Assembly (NCBI GenBank): GCA_034436555.1
Contig: DAOTUU010000033.1
Span: forward strand, 124,001 to 188,000
Origin: JAFMJV01 sp034436555
GTDB lineage: Bacteria; Chloroflexota; Limnocylindria; Limnocylindrales; CSP1-4
DNA: 64,000 nucleotides
Reading direction: 5' to 3'
In this document: positions 7,718 to 16,309 of the stretch, piece after piece
Layout: each line of letters opens with the position of its first letter
Numbering within the stretch: the first letter of the stretch is position 1
Translations under genes and position numbers: made by a program
Notes under the pieces: model-generated
Databases searched by the model: none
What the model was told of the DNA's origin: nothing
Seen by the model: the letters and a program-made list of their open reading frames with translations, nothing else

Positions 7718-10141
7718 TCAGAGCATCACGACCGTGGCGCCGTCGCCTCCCTCGCCCTTCTCGCCCGGGCGCCACTCGCGCACGAGCGCGTGCGTCGCGA
7801 GGGCGGTGCGGACCGCGTCCCGGAGCGCCCCTGAGCCGTGGCCATGGATGATGGTCACCCGGCCCGCCCCCGCCGTCGCGGCGCGGTCCAGGTAGCCCTC
7901 GAGCAGCTCGAGCGTCTCGTCCACGCGCGCGCCGCGGACATCCAGGCTCGACGGGACGGCGCGCGGGGGTGCGCCGGCGCGACGCCCCGCGATGGCGGTC
8001 GCGGCGGGCGTGAGCCGCACGTCGGGCGCCCGGCCGAAGTCACCGCGCCGACCGGCCACGGGACGATCGACGGGGCCCGCACCGGCGCGCGGTGCCCCTG
8101 ACGGCGTGCGCAGGCTCGCGTCCGGTGGCGCGAGCTCGTCGAGGGCGACGTCGACCCGCAGCCCGCCGGCGTCGAGCGTGGCCCTGCCGCGCTCGCGGTC
8201 GACCGAGACGATCGTGCCGACCCACCCGGCGGTCGACCCGGCGCGCATGCCCACGCGCCAGTCGCCGGAGATCGCGGCCGGCGCACCGGAACCGCCCCGC
8301 GGCATGGGGACGGCGGCGAGGCGCTCCTCGAGGCGCGACACGGCGTCCGCGAGCCCCCGTTCCGTGAGCGTCTCGCGCGCCAGCATCCGGCGCGCCTCCG
8401 CCACCTCCGCCTGGACGGCGGCCACCGCGGCCTCCGCCTCCTCCCGCGCCGCGGCGACGGCCTGGTCGCGCTCCTGGCGCGCCCGACGGCGCTCCTCCTC
8501 TGCCACGCGACGGGCCTCCCTCGCCCGCGCCTCGGCCTCCGCAGCGTGTGAACGCGCCTCCTCGATCTGGAGCTGCGATGCCTTGATGGACGCGAGCGTG
8601 GACTCGAACTCGACCTGCGCCCGCGACAGGCGGGACCGTGCATCCGCGACGAGGCCGGGTGGCAGACCGAGGCGCTCCGCGATGGCGAACGCCTGGCTCG
8701 TGCCCGGCAGGCCGATGGTCAGGCGATACGTGGGCGAGAGCGTGTCCAGGTCGAACTCCACCGACGCGTTGCGCGCGAGCGGGGTGTTGTGGGCGTAGGT
8801 CTTGATCTCGGCGTAGTGCGTGGTCGCCACGACCAGCGACCCGGCGGTGATGAAGTGGTCCAGCAGGGCCTGGGCGAGCGCCGACCCCTCGGTCGGGTCC
8901 GTGCCGGCACCGAGCTCGTCGAGCAGCACCAGGCAGCCCGGTCCGGCGCCCTCGACGATGCGCACGATCGACCGCAGGTGGCCGCTGAACGTGGACAGGG
9001 ACTGGGCCACCGACTGCTCGTCGCCGATGTCCGCGAAGACGTCCCGGAAGACGGGCAGACTGCTCCCGGCGGCCGCCGGCACGTGGAGGCCCGACTGGTG
9101 CATCAGGGCGAGCAGGCCCACGGTGCGCAGGGCCACGGTCTTGCCGCCGGTGTTCGGCCCGGTGATGACCACGGCCGTGTACTCGCCGCCGAGCCGCAGG
9201 TCGATGGGCACCACCCGACCCGACAGGCCGGGGTGGCGAGCGGACAGCAGCACCACCTCCTGGCGGGGGGACGTCTCCGCGCGGACGCCGTCCAGCTCCG
9301 CCGCCAGGCGGGCTTTGGCGGCCCACAGGTCGAAGCGGGCGAGCGCGTCCAGCGTCAGGCGCAGGTCGGCCGCGTGGCCGGCGACGAGGCCAGACAGCTC
9401 GTCGAGGATGCGCTCCTCCTCGGCGGTCACCTTCAGCTGCGCCTCGCGCCAGGCATTGCCCAGCTCCACCGCGATGAGCGGTTCGATGAACAGCGTCTGG
9501 CCGCTGCCGGACTGGTCGTGGACGATGCCCCGCACGCGGCCCTTCGCATCCGCGCGCACCGGGATCACGTATCGTCCGTTGCGCAGCGTCACGATGGGAT
9601 CCTGGAGGGCACTGCCGAGTTCGCCGTGGACCAGCTGGTCCAGGCGTGCCCGGAGCCGCTCGTAGGCGATCCGGACGGCCCGCCGGAGGCCGCCCAGCAT
9701 GGGCGACGCGCTGTCCAGCAGCTCTCCGGACGGATCGATCGAGAGCTCCAGGCGGACGCGCAGGGAGGGGATCGGCCGGAGGTCGCGATACAGCTCGTGG
9801 AGCAGTGGCCGGCTCACGCCGCGCAGCGCGTCCGCCAGGCGGCCGACGGCCACGAGGGTCTCCGCCACGGCGAGCAGCTCGGGCGGCTCGAGCCGGCCGC
9901 CGCGCGCGGCGCGCTCGATCGGGAGCCCGATGTCCCGCGCCCCGCCGATGCCCACCTCCGGCCGCTCGGACAGCAGCTCGCGCGCCTCGTCGGTCTCATC
10001 CAGTCGACGCCTCACGACGAGCGGCTCGTCCGATGGCTCCAGCGTCTCCGCCATCCGGCGGGAGGGCGCGAACGACGCATGCTCCGCGAGCCGCGACCGG
10101 ATCTGAGGGTATTCGAGCAGCGTGCGCGACTTCGCGTCCAT
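7718..10141 (-). CDS. mutS2: MutS2-type endonuclease/ATPase
   Basis: About 807 residues with the MutS2 layout: core and lever domains without the mismatch-binding N-domain, the ABC ATPase, a basic coiled-coil linker and a C-terminal Smr domain. Walker A is GPNTGGKTVALR near residue 325 and Walker B is LVLLDELGAGTDP near 405. The Smr domain begins near 730 with LDVRGARVDE and has the active motif IIHGHGSGALR. MutS2 acts on branched DNA and stalled ribosomes in other bacteria, not in classical mismatch repair. The ATG at 10141 shares one base with the stop of the upstream glycosylase gene (TGATG), so the two are coupled. Confidence 0.93.
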   Translation of the reverse strand: MDAKSRTLLEYPQIRSRLAEHASFAPSRRMAETLEPSDEPLVVRRRLDETDEARELLSERPEVGIGGARDIGLPIERAARGGRLEPPELLAVAETLVAVGRLADALRGVSRPLLHELYRDLRPIPSLRVRLELSIDPSGELLDSASPMLGGLRRAVRIAYERLRARLDQLVHGELGSALQDPIVTLRNGRYVIPVRADAKGRVRGIVHDQSGSGQTLFIEPLIAVELGNAWREAQLKVTAEEERILDELSGLVAGHAADLRLTLDALARFDLWAAKARLAAELDGVRAETSPRQEVVLLSARHPGLSGRVVPIDLRLGGEYTAVVITGPNTGGKTVALRTVGLLALMHQSGLHVPAAAGSSLPVFRDVFADIGDEQSVAQSLSTFSGHLRSIVRIVEGAGPGCLVLLDELGAGTDPTEGSALAQALLDHFITAGSLVVATTHYAEIKTYAHNTPLARNASVEFDLDTLSPTYRLTIGLPGTSQAFAIAERLGLPPGLVADARSRLSRAQVEFESTLASIKASQLQIEEARSHAAEAEARAREARRVAEEERRRARQERDQAVAAAREEAEAAVAAVQAEVAEARRMLARETLTERGLADAVSRLEERLAAVPMPRGGSGAPAAISGDWRVGMRAGSTAGWVGTIVSVDRERGRATLDAGGLRVDVALDELAPPDASLRTPSGAPRAGAGPVDRPVAGRRGDFGRAPDVRLTPAATAIAGRRAGAPPRAVPSSLDVRGARVDETLELLEGYLDRAATAGAGRVTIIHGHGSGALRDAVRTALATHALVREWRPGEKGEGGDGATVVML

Positions 10142-10815
10142 CAGGGCTCCGCAGGGAACGGGCGGGAGAGCGAGGGGTGGTCCCGGATGCCGAAGCGCCA
10201 CGGGCGTCCCGCCCAGTCGACACCAGCATAGGCCACCCCGATGCGCGGGCCCGCGACGATCGTGTTCGCGACCGGCGCGGCCTGCACCCCCGGCCGCGCG
10301 TCTGCGATCCAGAGGTCCCGTCCGGCCGTCAGGTCGTGCCCATCCAGCGACCGGTCCACGGCCAGCGCCTGGCACAGGCGTGCCGGGCCCGCGGCGAGCC
10401 GGGCATCGGGCCCGGCCGTCCTGCCGCGCCGCTCACGCATGAGCGCCAGCCCCGCGTCGGGTGCGATGGCGCGCAGGAGCACGGCGCTCGCGATCCCGTC
10501 GACGTCGGCCACGACGTTGAGGCACCAGTGGATGCCGTAGACGAGGTACACGTAGGCATGGCCCGGCGGCCCGAACATGGGTGCCGTGCGCGCGGTCCAT
10601 CCGGCCCTGGCATGGCTGGCCCGGTCCTCGGGGCCGGCATACGCCTCGGTCTCCACGATCACGCCGCTCGTGCGACCGGACGGGTCCTCGCGCACCACGC
10701 GCGCGCCGATGAGGGCGACCGCGAGCTCGGTCGATGGCCGAGCGAACCGCTCGCGACCCCAGGCCGGGGGCGACCCGCGGGGATCGCCGGGCGACCCGGA
10801 GGTCGCGTCCTCCAT
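10141..10815 (-). CDS. 3-methyladenine DNA glycosylase (AAG/MPG family)
   Basis: About 224 residues of the Aag/Mpg fold, which excises alkylated and deaminated purines. Recognisable blocks are LAVALIGARVVRED, VETEAYAGPEDRASHA (with the catalytic Glu), MFGPPGHAYVYLVYGIHWC and the late block AGPRIGVAYAG. Start ATG 10815 shares a base with the stop of the membrane protein gene upstream. The downstream stop likewise overlaps the mutS2 ATG, so all three form one operon joining DNA repair functions. Confidence 0.92.
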   Translation of the reverse strand: MEDATSGSPGDPRGSPPAWGRERFARPSTELAVALIGARVVREDPSGRTSGVIVETEAYAGPEDRASHARAGWTARTAPMFGPPGHAYVYLVYGIHWCLNVVADVDGIASAVLLRAIAPDAGLALMRERRGRTAGPDARLAAGPARLCQALAVDRSLDGHDLTAGRDLWIADARPGVQAAPVANTIVAGPRIGVAYAGVDWAGRPWRFGIRDHPSLSRPFPAEP

Positions 10816-11369
10816 CAGGCCCCGAACGCCTCGCGGAACCCGACCGGGAGGAACGGGCCGGCGACGGTGCCCAGGGCCGGCAGCAGCGTGCGATGGATGG
10901 CCGCACCGGTCTGCGACTCGATGAGGCCGTGGTACAGGCCGGCGGACCAGTCGCCACCAACGCGGGCGACGCCTGGGTCGTACCCGTGGAACAGCGCCAG
11001 CGACGCGTCGAGTCCGCCCACCACCAGCACCGCGCAGCCCACCGCGACGAGGCCACCGAGGAGCCGGTCCAGGTCCGGGGCTCGTCGCGAGAGACCGGTG
11101 TTGCGGGCCGCGAACCAGACAAGCAGCAGCAGGCCGCCCAGTCCCAGCGCGTAGAGCAGGAGCATCGCGACCATGTCGCTGTAGACCGGGCTCAGATTCG
11201 TCCACTGCCTGCCCAGGTAGCCCGCCAGCGGCGGCCGGGCATGCGCGGCGACCAGGAACACGATGGCCGCGCCACCCAGGAAGATGAGGCTGCGTGCGGT
11301 GCCCCAGACGAAGCCGATGATGAAGGCCCCGACGAGGATCAGCAGCAGGACGATGTCACCGTTGTTCAT
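10815..11369 (-). CDS. CvpA-family membrane protein
   Basis: A 184-residue integral membrane protein with about four hydrophobic segments: near residues 6-24, 30-43, 65-85 and 104-122. It starts MNNGDIVLLLILVGAFIIGFVWGT. The N-terminal hydrophobic pair with a small-residue GFxxG pattern and the overall size match CvpA (colicin V production) proteins, whose biochemical role is not settled. CvpA genes often sit beside mutS2, which supports the call. It is the first gene of the operon with the glycosylase and mutS2. The pheT stop is 30 nt upstream, with a possible -10 box at 11397-11402. Confidence 0.7.
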   Translation of the reverse strand: MNNGDIVLLLILVGAFIIGFVWGTARSLIFLGGAAIVFLVAAHARPPLAGYLGRQWTNLSPVYSDMVAMLLLYALGLGGLLLLVWFAARNTGLSRRAPDLDRLLGGLVAVGCAVLVVGGLDASLALFHGYDPGVARVGGDWSAGLYHGLIESQTGAAIHRTLLPALGTVAGPFLPVGFREAFGA

Positions 11370-11396
11370 CGCGGCACGCGAGCAGGCATGCCGTGA

Positions 11397-11402
11397 ACCC
11401 TA
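11397..11402 (-). promoter_or_regulatory. Candidate -10 box before the CvpA-mpg-mutS2 operon
   Basis: TAGGGT on the minus strand, 27 nt before ATG 11369, overlaps the pheT stop codon. No -35 is evident. Readthrough from pheST is an alternative. Confidence 0.3.
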
Positions 11403-13871
11403 TCGCTCCCGAAGCCTCGCGCCAAGCTGGTCCCTCAGGCCCCCCACCACCCGGACCATCAGGCTATCCAGGAGCGCCTCGTCGATCGGATCGTCCACCG
11501 GCTGGAAGCGCAGCCGGAACCCGAGGCTGACCTCGTCCGGCCCGAGCGGCGCTCCCTGGTAGCGGTCGAACAGGTGCACCCCGGACAGGAGCGGGCCCGC
11601 CGCCTCGCGGACCACGGCCTCCACCGATCCTGCCGGCCGGTCTGAGGGCACCACCACCGCGATGTCCCGCTCCACCGACGGCAGGCGTGGCGTGCTGTCG
11701 ACGCGGACTCGCCGGGGGACGATCGCGAGCAGCGCGTCGATGTCCAGCTCCGCGCTCACGGCTCGGGGGGCACGCACGTCATACGCTCCGAGGTAGCGCG
11801 GGTCGAGCTCGCCGACGGTGCCCAGCACGACCGACTCCCCGTCCTGGGTGACCGCCACCGCCAGGGCGGTGCGTCCCGGGTGGTCGATCCCCGGACGGAT
11901 CGCGGGCGCCGTCTCCCAGCGCAGGCGCACGCCCGCGAGACGGGAGACGACCCACTCCAGGTGCCCCTTCAGGTCGGCGATCTCCACCGACCGGGCTGCC
12001 TGCCCATGATCGGCGGGCGTGACGCTGCCCGCCGCAAGGATGCCCAGGCGAGCGGTCTCGACGGGCTCCAGGCCCTCCCGGTGATGGCGGCTGCCGATCT
12101 CGAAGATGGCCACGTCATCCCGCCGGAGCCGCTCGTTGTCCGCGAGCACGCGCACCAGCGACGGCAGCAGGGCGCGTCGAAGCTCCGAGTGGTCGACCGT
12201 GACCGGGTTCACGGCGACGATCGTGGCCGGGTCTCCTGGCGCGAACCCGAGGCGTGCATGGTCCTCCGGACCGATCAGACCGTGCGTGACGACCTCCGAG
12301 TACCCACGGCCCGCGAGCAGGTGGCGGATGGTGTCGAGGGGCGCCCACGGGTCCGGGCGCACGCCAGGCATGGCCGTGTCCGGCAGTCGCCCCGTCAGCG
12401 CGTCATACCCTCGAACGCGCGCGATCTCCTCGGCGATGTCCGCCTCGATGACCAGGTCACGCCGGTGCCCGGGCACGACTGCGACCCACGCCGACTCCCC
12501 TTCGGCGACCGACACCCCCGGTGCACCCGCGATGACCGGGATGGCGGTGCCGGGGGGCGCCGGCTCCGTGTCCACCTCCACGCGCGCCAGGAACGCTCGC
12601 TGGTCCTCGGCCGACAGGTCCGTCCCCAGGAGGCGGCTGACGCGGGCAGGCCGGAAGGCGACCCGGGCCATGGGCCGCGGGGCCGGATCGGTGTCGACCA
12701 CGCCGCGGGCGGCGCGCCCGCCCGCCCAGCGCAGGATGAGCTGCGCCGTCCGGTCCGCGCCGATGCGCGCCAGGCGGTGTTCCTGGCCCTTCTCGAATCG
12801 GAGGCTGGCCTCCGACCGCAGCGCGTAACGGAACGCGGTGCGCCGGATGCTCACGGGGTCGAAGATGGCCGACTCCACGATGACCCGGGTGGTGGCGTCG
12901 CCGACCTCGCTCGCAGAACCACCCATCACGCCCGCGATGCCCACGGGTCCGGCCGGGTCCGCGATGAGCAGAACCTCGGGGTCCACGTCTCGCACCACGT
13001 GGTCCAGTGTCTCCAGGCGCTCGCCGGGCCGTCCCGCACGGACCACGATGCGGCCCTCCGCGATGGCCGCCGCATCGAACGTGTGGATGGGCTTGCCCAG
13101 CTCCAGCATCACGTGGTTCGAGGCGTCCACGACGTTGCTGATGGGCCGGACGCCCGCGCTGAGCAGGCGCCGCTGGACGTCGATGGGCGACGGACCCACG
13201 GTCACACCGTCCAGATAGCGTCCCACGAAGACGGAACAGCGCGGATCATCGACGAGCACCGAGAGGTGATCGGACGTCTCGTCCCCGGACTCCGCGACCC
13301 GGATGTCCGGCCAGCGCAGCGGCGCCCCGGTGGCCGCCGCGACCTCTCGTGCCAGGCCGATGATCGAGAGGGCGTCTCCCCGGTTGGGCTTGACGTCCAC
13401 GTCCAGCACGACGTCACCCAGGAGGTCCCCGAGCGCCACCCCCAGGGGGGCGTCCTCAGGCAGGATGAGGATCCCATCCGCATCCATGGTGAGCGCCAGC
13501 TCCGCTCCCGAGCACAGCATGCCCTGGCTGTCGGTGCCCGCGATGCGCGTGACCTCGATGCGTCGATCGCCCGGCAGCACGGCCCCGGGCAGCGAGACGG
13601 GCACCCGCTGACCCGCGGCGATGTTGGTGGCCCCGCACACGATCGATCGCTCCACGCCGTCACCGACGTCCACGCGGGTCAGCGACAGCCGGTCGGAGTT
13701 GGGGTGCCGGGAGACCTCGATGAGACGGCCCACCACCACGTTCCGCCAGCCGTCGCCGATGCGCTCGATGCCCTGGACCTCCATGCCCAGCAGCGTCAGG
13801 CGCTCCGCGAGCCGTTCTGGGGTCAGGTCGACGTCGACGAACTCGCGCAGCCAGGACAGGGGGACGCGCAT
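11400..13871 (-). CDS. pheT: Phenylalanyl-tRNA synthetase beta subunit
   Basis: Full-length PheT of 823 residues. The N-terminal EMAP/OB-fold tRNA-binding domain reads VVVGRLIEVSRHPNSDRLSLTRVDVG and ends VRIAGTDSQGMLCSGAEL-like. The B3/B4 editing module (NVVDASNHVMLELGKPIHTFD), B5 domain, catalytic-like core and the C-terminal FDX anticodon-binding domain (TPRLPSVERDIAVVVP) follow in order. ATG 13871 is immediately adjacent to the pheS stop (TAG at 13874-13872), as expected for a coupled pheST pair. It forms the alpha2-beta2 enzyme with PheS. Confidence 0.96.
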   Translation of the reverse strand: MRVPLSWLREFVDVDLTPERLAERLTLLGMEVQGIERIGDGWRNVVVGRLIEVSRHPNSDRLSLTRVDVGDGVERSIVCGATNIAAGQRVPVSLPGAVLPGDRRIEVTRIAGTDSQGMLCSGAELALTMDADGILILPEDAPLGVALGDLLGDVVLDVDVKPNRGDALSIIGLAREVAAATGAPLRWPDIRVAESGDETSDHLSVLVDDPRCSVFVGRYLDGVTVGPSPIDVQRRLLSAGVRPISNVVDASNHVMLELGKPIHTFDAAAIAEGRIVVRAGRPGERLETLDHVVRDVDPEVLLIADPAGPVGIAGVMGGSASEVGDATTRVIVESAIFDPVSIRRTAFRYALRSEASLRFEKGQEHRLARIGADRTAQLILRWAGGRAARGVVDTDPAPRPMARVAFRPARVSRLLGTDLSAEDQRAFLARVEVDTEPAPPGTAIPVIAGAPGVSVAEGESAWVAVVPGHRRDLVIEADIAEEIARVRGYDALTGRLPDTAMPGVRPDPWAPLDTIRHLLAGRGYSEVVTHGLIGPEDHARLGFAPGDPATIVAVNPVTVDHSELRRALLPSLVRVLADNERLRRDDVAIFEIGSRHHREGLEPVETARLGILAAGSVTPADHGQAARSVEIADLKGHLEWVVSRLAGVRLRWETAPAIRPGIDHPGRTALAVAVTQDGESVVLGTVGELDPRYLGAYDVRAPRAVSAELDIDALLAIVPRRVRVDSTPRLPSVERDIAVVVPSDRPAGSVEAVVREAAGPLLSGVHLFDRYQGAPLGPDEVSLGFRLRFQPVDDPIDEALLDSLMVRVVGGLRDQLGARLRER

Positions 13872-14933
13872 CTAGAACCGCTCCAGGAAGCGCAGGTCGT
13901 TGGCCAGGAATGCCCGGATGTCGCGGGTCGCGTGGCGCAGCATCGTGATCCGGTCGGTCCCCATGCCGAAGGCGAAGCCCTGGTGTCGCTCCGGATCGAT
14001 GCCGCCGTTGCGCAGCACCACGGGGTGGACCATGCCGGCTCCCAGGATGGTCATCCAACCCGTCCGCTTGCAGGCCGCGCAGCCTGAGCCATCACATACT
14101 ACGCAGCCGATGTCGAACGCCACGGACGGTTCCGTGAACGGGTAGTAGCCCGGCCGGAAGCGGGTCGGTCGACCGGCCCCGAACAGCTCATGCGCGAAGG
14201 CGTCGAGCAGACCGCGCAGGTGGGCCATGCTGGTGCCCTCGTCCACCATCAGCCCCTCGACCTGGAAGAACTCGAAGGCATGGGAGGCATCCACGGCCTC
14301 GTAGCGGAAGCAGCGGCCGGGAGTGAGGATGCGGATGGGCGGGGCGGATGCGCGCATGGCACGGATCTGGCCCGGTGAGGTGTGGGTCCGCAGCAGGTGC
14401 CGCGGACCATCGGGCGGCATCCCCTCCGGCTCCCGGATGTAGATCGTGTCCCAGAGGTCACGCGCGGGGTGATCCTCGGGGATGTTGAGCGCCTGGAAGT
14501 TGAGTTCGTCCGTCTCCACCTCCGGGCTCTCCACGACCACGAATCCGAACTGCCCGAAGATCCGCGCGATCTCCCGCTCGGTCTCGCGGATGGGGTGGAG
14601 CGACCCCCGCCACGCCGCTCGACCCGGCAGCGTCACATCGGTGCGCTCCGCCAGGAGTCGATCCTCCAGCGCCCGGGTCTCGAGATACCCGCGGCGCGCC
14701 GTCAGCGCAGCCTCGATCTCCTCCCTGATGGGGTTGGCGAGCGCACCGACGCGCGGCCTGTCCTCCGCGGGAAGCCCGCCGATGCCGCCGAGCAGCGTGC
14801 GCAGGTCACCCTTGCGCCCGAGGATCGAGGCGTCCACGTCTCCGAGGGCCTCTGGAGTGGCGGCGTCTGCGATGGCCTGGAGCGCTCGCGCGCGGAGCGC
14901 GTCGAGCTGGCCCTGGAACGAGGCGAGATCCAC
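13872..14933 (-). CDS. pheS: Phenylalanyl-tRNA synthetase alpha subunit
   Basis: Class II synthetase catalytic subunit of about 353 residues, starting at a GTG (14933) that gives MDLASFQGQLDALRARAL. Class II motifs include the block around RCFRYEAVDASHAFEFFQVEG and the motif 3 arginine in GMGTDRITMLRH. RFRPGYYPFTEPS matches the Phe pocket region. A four-cysteine cluster (CVVCDGSGCAACKRTGW) precedes the GAGMVHP block. This could bind zinc and occurs in some but not all PheS. The longer in-frame extension upstream lacks family similarity and overlaps rplT, so I reject it. pheT follows directly. Confidence 0.95.
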   Translation of the reverse strand: MDLASFQGQLDALRARALQAIADAATPEALGDVDASILGRKGDLRTLLGGIGGLPAEDRPRVGALANPIREEIEAALTARRGYLETRALEDRLLAERTDVTLPGRAAWRGSLHPIRETEREIARIFGQFGFVVVESPEVETDELNFQALNIPEDHPARDLWDTIYIREPEGMPPDGPRHLLRTHTSPGQIRAMRASAPPIRILTPGRCFRYEAVDASHAFEFFQVEGLMVDEGTSMAHLRGLLDAFAHELFGAGRPTRFRPGYYPFTEPSVAFDIGCVVCDGSGCAACKRTGWMTILGAGMVHPVVLRNGGIDPERHQGFAFGMGTDRITMLRHATRDIRAFLANDLRFLERF

Positions 14934-14953
14934 GATGCGATGCCCGCGGACCG

Positions 14954-15304
14954 CTACTGGCCCTTGGCCACCTCGGCGATGCGCGTGAAGGTCGCCGCAT
15001 CGCGGACGGCGATGTCGGCCAGGACCTTGCGGTCGAGCGTGACACCGGCTGCCTTCAGGCCGCTGATGAGCCTGTTGTAGCTGAGTCCGTTCAGGCGGGC
15101 CGCGGCGCCCAGGCGGGTGATCCACAGCGCGCGCATCTGACGCTTGCGCTCCTTGCGACCGCGATACGCGTACGCCATCGCATGGAGCTGCGCCTCGTGC
15201 GCGGGACGATAGAGCTTCGACTTGGTGCCCCGACGGCCCTCGGCGGCCTTGAGCAGCCGCTTGTGGCGCTTGTGAGTGGTGACGCCTCGCTTGACGCGTG
15301 CCAT
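14954..15304 (-). CDS. rplT: 50S ribosomal protein L20
   Basis: A basic protein of 116 residues starting MARVKRGVTTHKRHKRLLK, the standard L20 N-terminus. YRGRKERKRQMRALWITRL and NRLISGLKAAGVTLDRKVLADIA follow as in the family. L20 organises 23S rRNA early in 50S assembly, and in several bacteria represses its own operon. It lies 13 nt after rpmI and 20 nt before the pheS GTG. The run infC-rpmI-rplT-pheS-pheT is therefore one transcription unit. Confidence 0.97.
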   Translation of the reverse strand: MARVKRGVTTHKRHKRLLKAAEGRRGTKSKLYRPAHEAQLHAMAYAYRGRKERKRQMRALWITRLGAAARLNGLSYNRLISGLKAAGVTLDRKVLADIAVRDAATFTRIAEVAKGQ

Positions 15305-15317
15305 GCTGGTCCGGCTC

Positions 15318-15515
15318 CTAGAGGTAGGGCAGCAGGCGGCGGACCTGCTTGGCGCTGGTGGAGTCCACGATCGCCTTGCCGGCATAGCGGCGCGTGCGGC
15401 GCGAGGACTTGATCTCGAGATGGTGGCCGCGCCAGGACTTGACCCGGATCAGCTGGCCTGAGCCGGTCTTCCCGATCCGCTTCGCAGCGGTCTTGTGCGT
15501 CTTCATCTTGGGCAT
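15318..15515 (-). CDS. rpmI: 50S ribosomal protein L35
   Basis: A 65-residue basic protein, MPKMKTHKTAAKRIGKTGSG, with the family C-terminus VRRLLPYL. It starts 5 nt after the infC stop and ends 13 nt before rplT. Confidence 0.97.
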   Translation of the reverse strand: MPKMKTHKTAAKRIGKTGSGQLIRVKSWRGHHLEIKSSRRTRRYAGKAIVDSTSAKQVRRLLPYL

Positions 15516-15520
15516 CGCGG

Positions 15521-16189
15521 TCAGTCTCCTGCGGCCGGGGTCGTCGGGGGGACCTCGGGCGCCGTGGGCACCGCGGCTGCGGCGGTCAGAGCGGCCTCTC
15601 GGGCCTCCCCTTCGGCGCGCGGTGCCGACGGCGTGGTCTTGGCTTCTGGTGTCTGCCGTTGGTCCGGCGCGGCCTTCGGCTTGTGCGTGGAGGCGACGGT
15701 CATGAACATCGACTTGCCCTCGAGCAGCGGTTGCCGCTCGACGACGCCGTGCTCCTTGATCAGGTCCCCGAACCGGAGGAGCAGGTCTCGCCCGATGTAG
15801 GCGTGACTCACCTCGCGACCGCGGAACTGGACCGTCACCTTGATCCGGTCTCCGTCCTCGAGGAACTCGATGGCACGCCGGACCTTGGTGTCGAAGTCCC
15901 CCTTGCCGATCTTCGGCTTGAGGCGGATCTCCTTGAACTCGACGGAACGCTGGTGCCGCCGAGCCTCCTTCTCCTTGCGGGCCTGTTCGTACTTGTACTG
16001 GCCGTAGTCCAGGAACTTGACGACAGGCGGGGACGCATTCGGCGCGACCTCGACGAGGTCCAGGCCTCGTTCCTGCGCCACGCGGAGCGCCTGATGCGTT
16101 GGCAGGACGCCAAGCTGGCTCCCTTCCTCATCGACGACCCGCACATTGGGGACGCGGATCATCTCGTTGACGCGCAGGTCTCTGCTCAG
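15521..16189 (-). CDS. infC: Translation initiation factor IF-3, probable CTG start
   Basis: IF-3 with its N-domain (DLRVNEMIRVPNVRVVDEEG, then LDLVEVAPNASPPVVKFLDYG), linker, and C-domain (IRLKPKIGKGDFDTKVRRA). An Ala/Pro-rich tail of about 50 residues follows. Family similarity begins at SRDLRVNE, and no ATG, GTG or TTG lies there. A CTG at 16189 is in frame and 6 nt after GAGGGA. A GTG at 16243 is the only ordinary upstream start but has no ribosome-binding site and adds 18 unrelated residues. infC is well known for rare start codons (AUU in E. coli), which IF-3 itself represses. The CTG call is an inference. Confidence 0.9.
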   Translation of the reverse strand: MSRDLRVNEMIRVPNVRVVDEEGSQLGVLPTHQALRVAQERGLDLVEVAPNASPPVVKFLDYGQYKYEQARKEKEARRHQRSVEFKEIRLKPKIGKGDFDTKVRRAIEFLEDGDRIKVTVQFRGREVSHAYIGRDLLLRFGDLIKEHGVVERQPLLEGKSMFMTVASTHKPKAAPDQRQTPEAKTTPSAPRAEGEAREAALTAAAAVPTAPEVPPTTPAAGD

Positions 16190-16203
16190 GCCAGTTCCCT
16201 CAT
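16186..16203 (-). other. Five-codon leader frame overlapping the infC start
   Basis: An ATG at 16203 opens a frame encoding Met-Arg-Glu-Leu-Ala and stops at TGA 16188-16186. The stop overlaps the candidate infC CTG as CTGA. It contains the GAGGGA that would serve infC. This arrangement would allow translational coupling, if the leader is translated. Confidence 0.4.
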
Positions 16204-16276
16204 GTTGATAGCGTTCTGGACGACACGATCGGTGCGGCGCCACACAAGGCAGCGACGGCCACCGGCCGCACCGCGC

Positions 16277-16282
16277 AGGATA
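16277..16282 (-). promoter_or_regulatory. Candidate -10 box of the infC-rpmI-rplT-pheST operon
   Basis: TATCCT on the minus strand, matching the -10 form seen at two other starts here. It implies a leader of roughly 80 nt before the infC start, in contrast to the leaderless genes. No -35 is clear. Confidence 0.35.
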
Positions 16283-16309
16283 GCACGGCCGCTGGGCTCG
16301 CGCGGCCGG

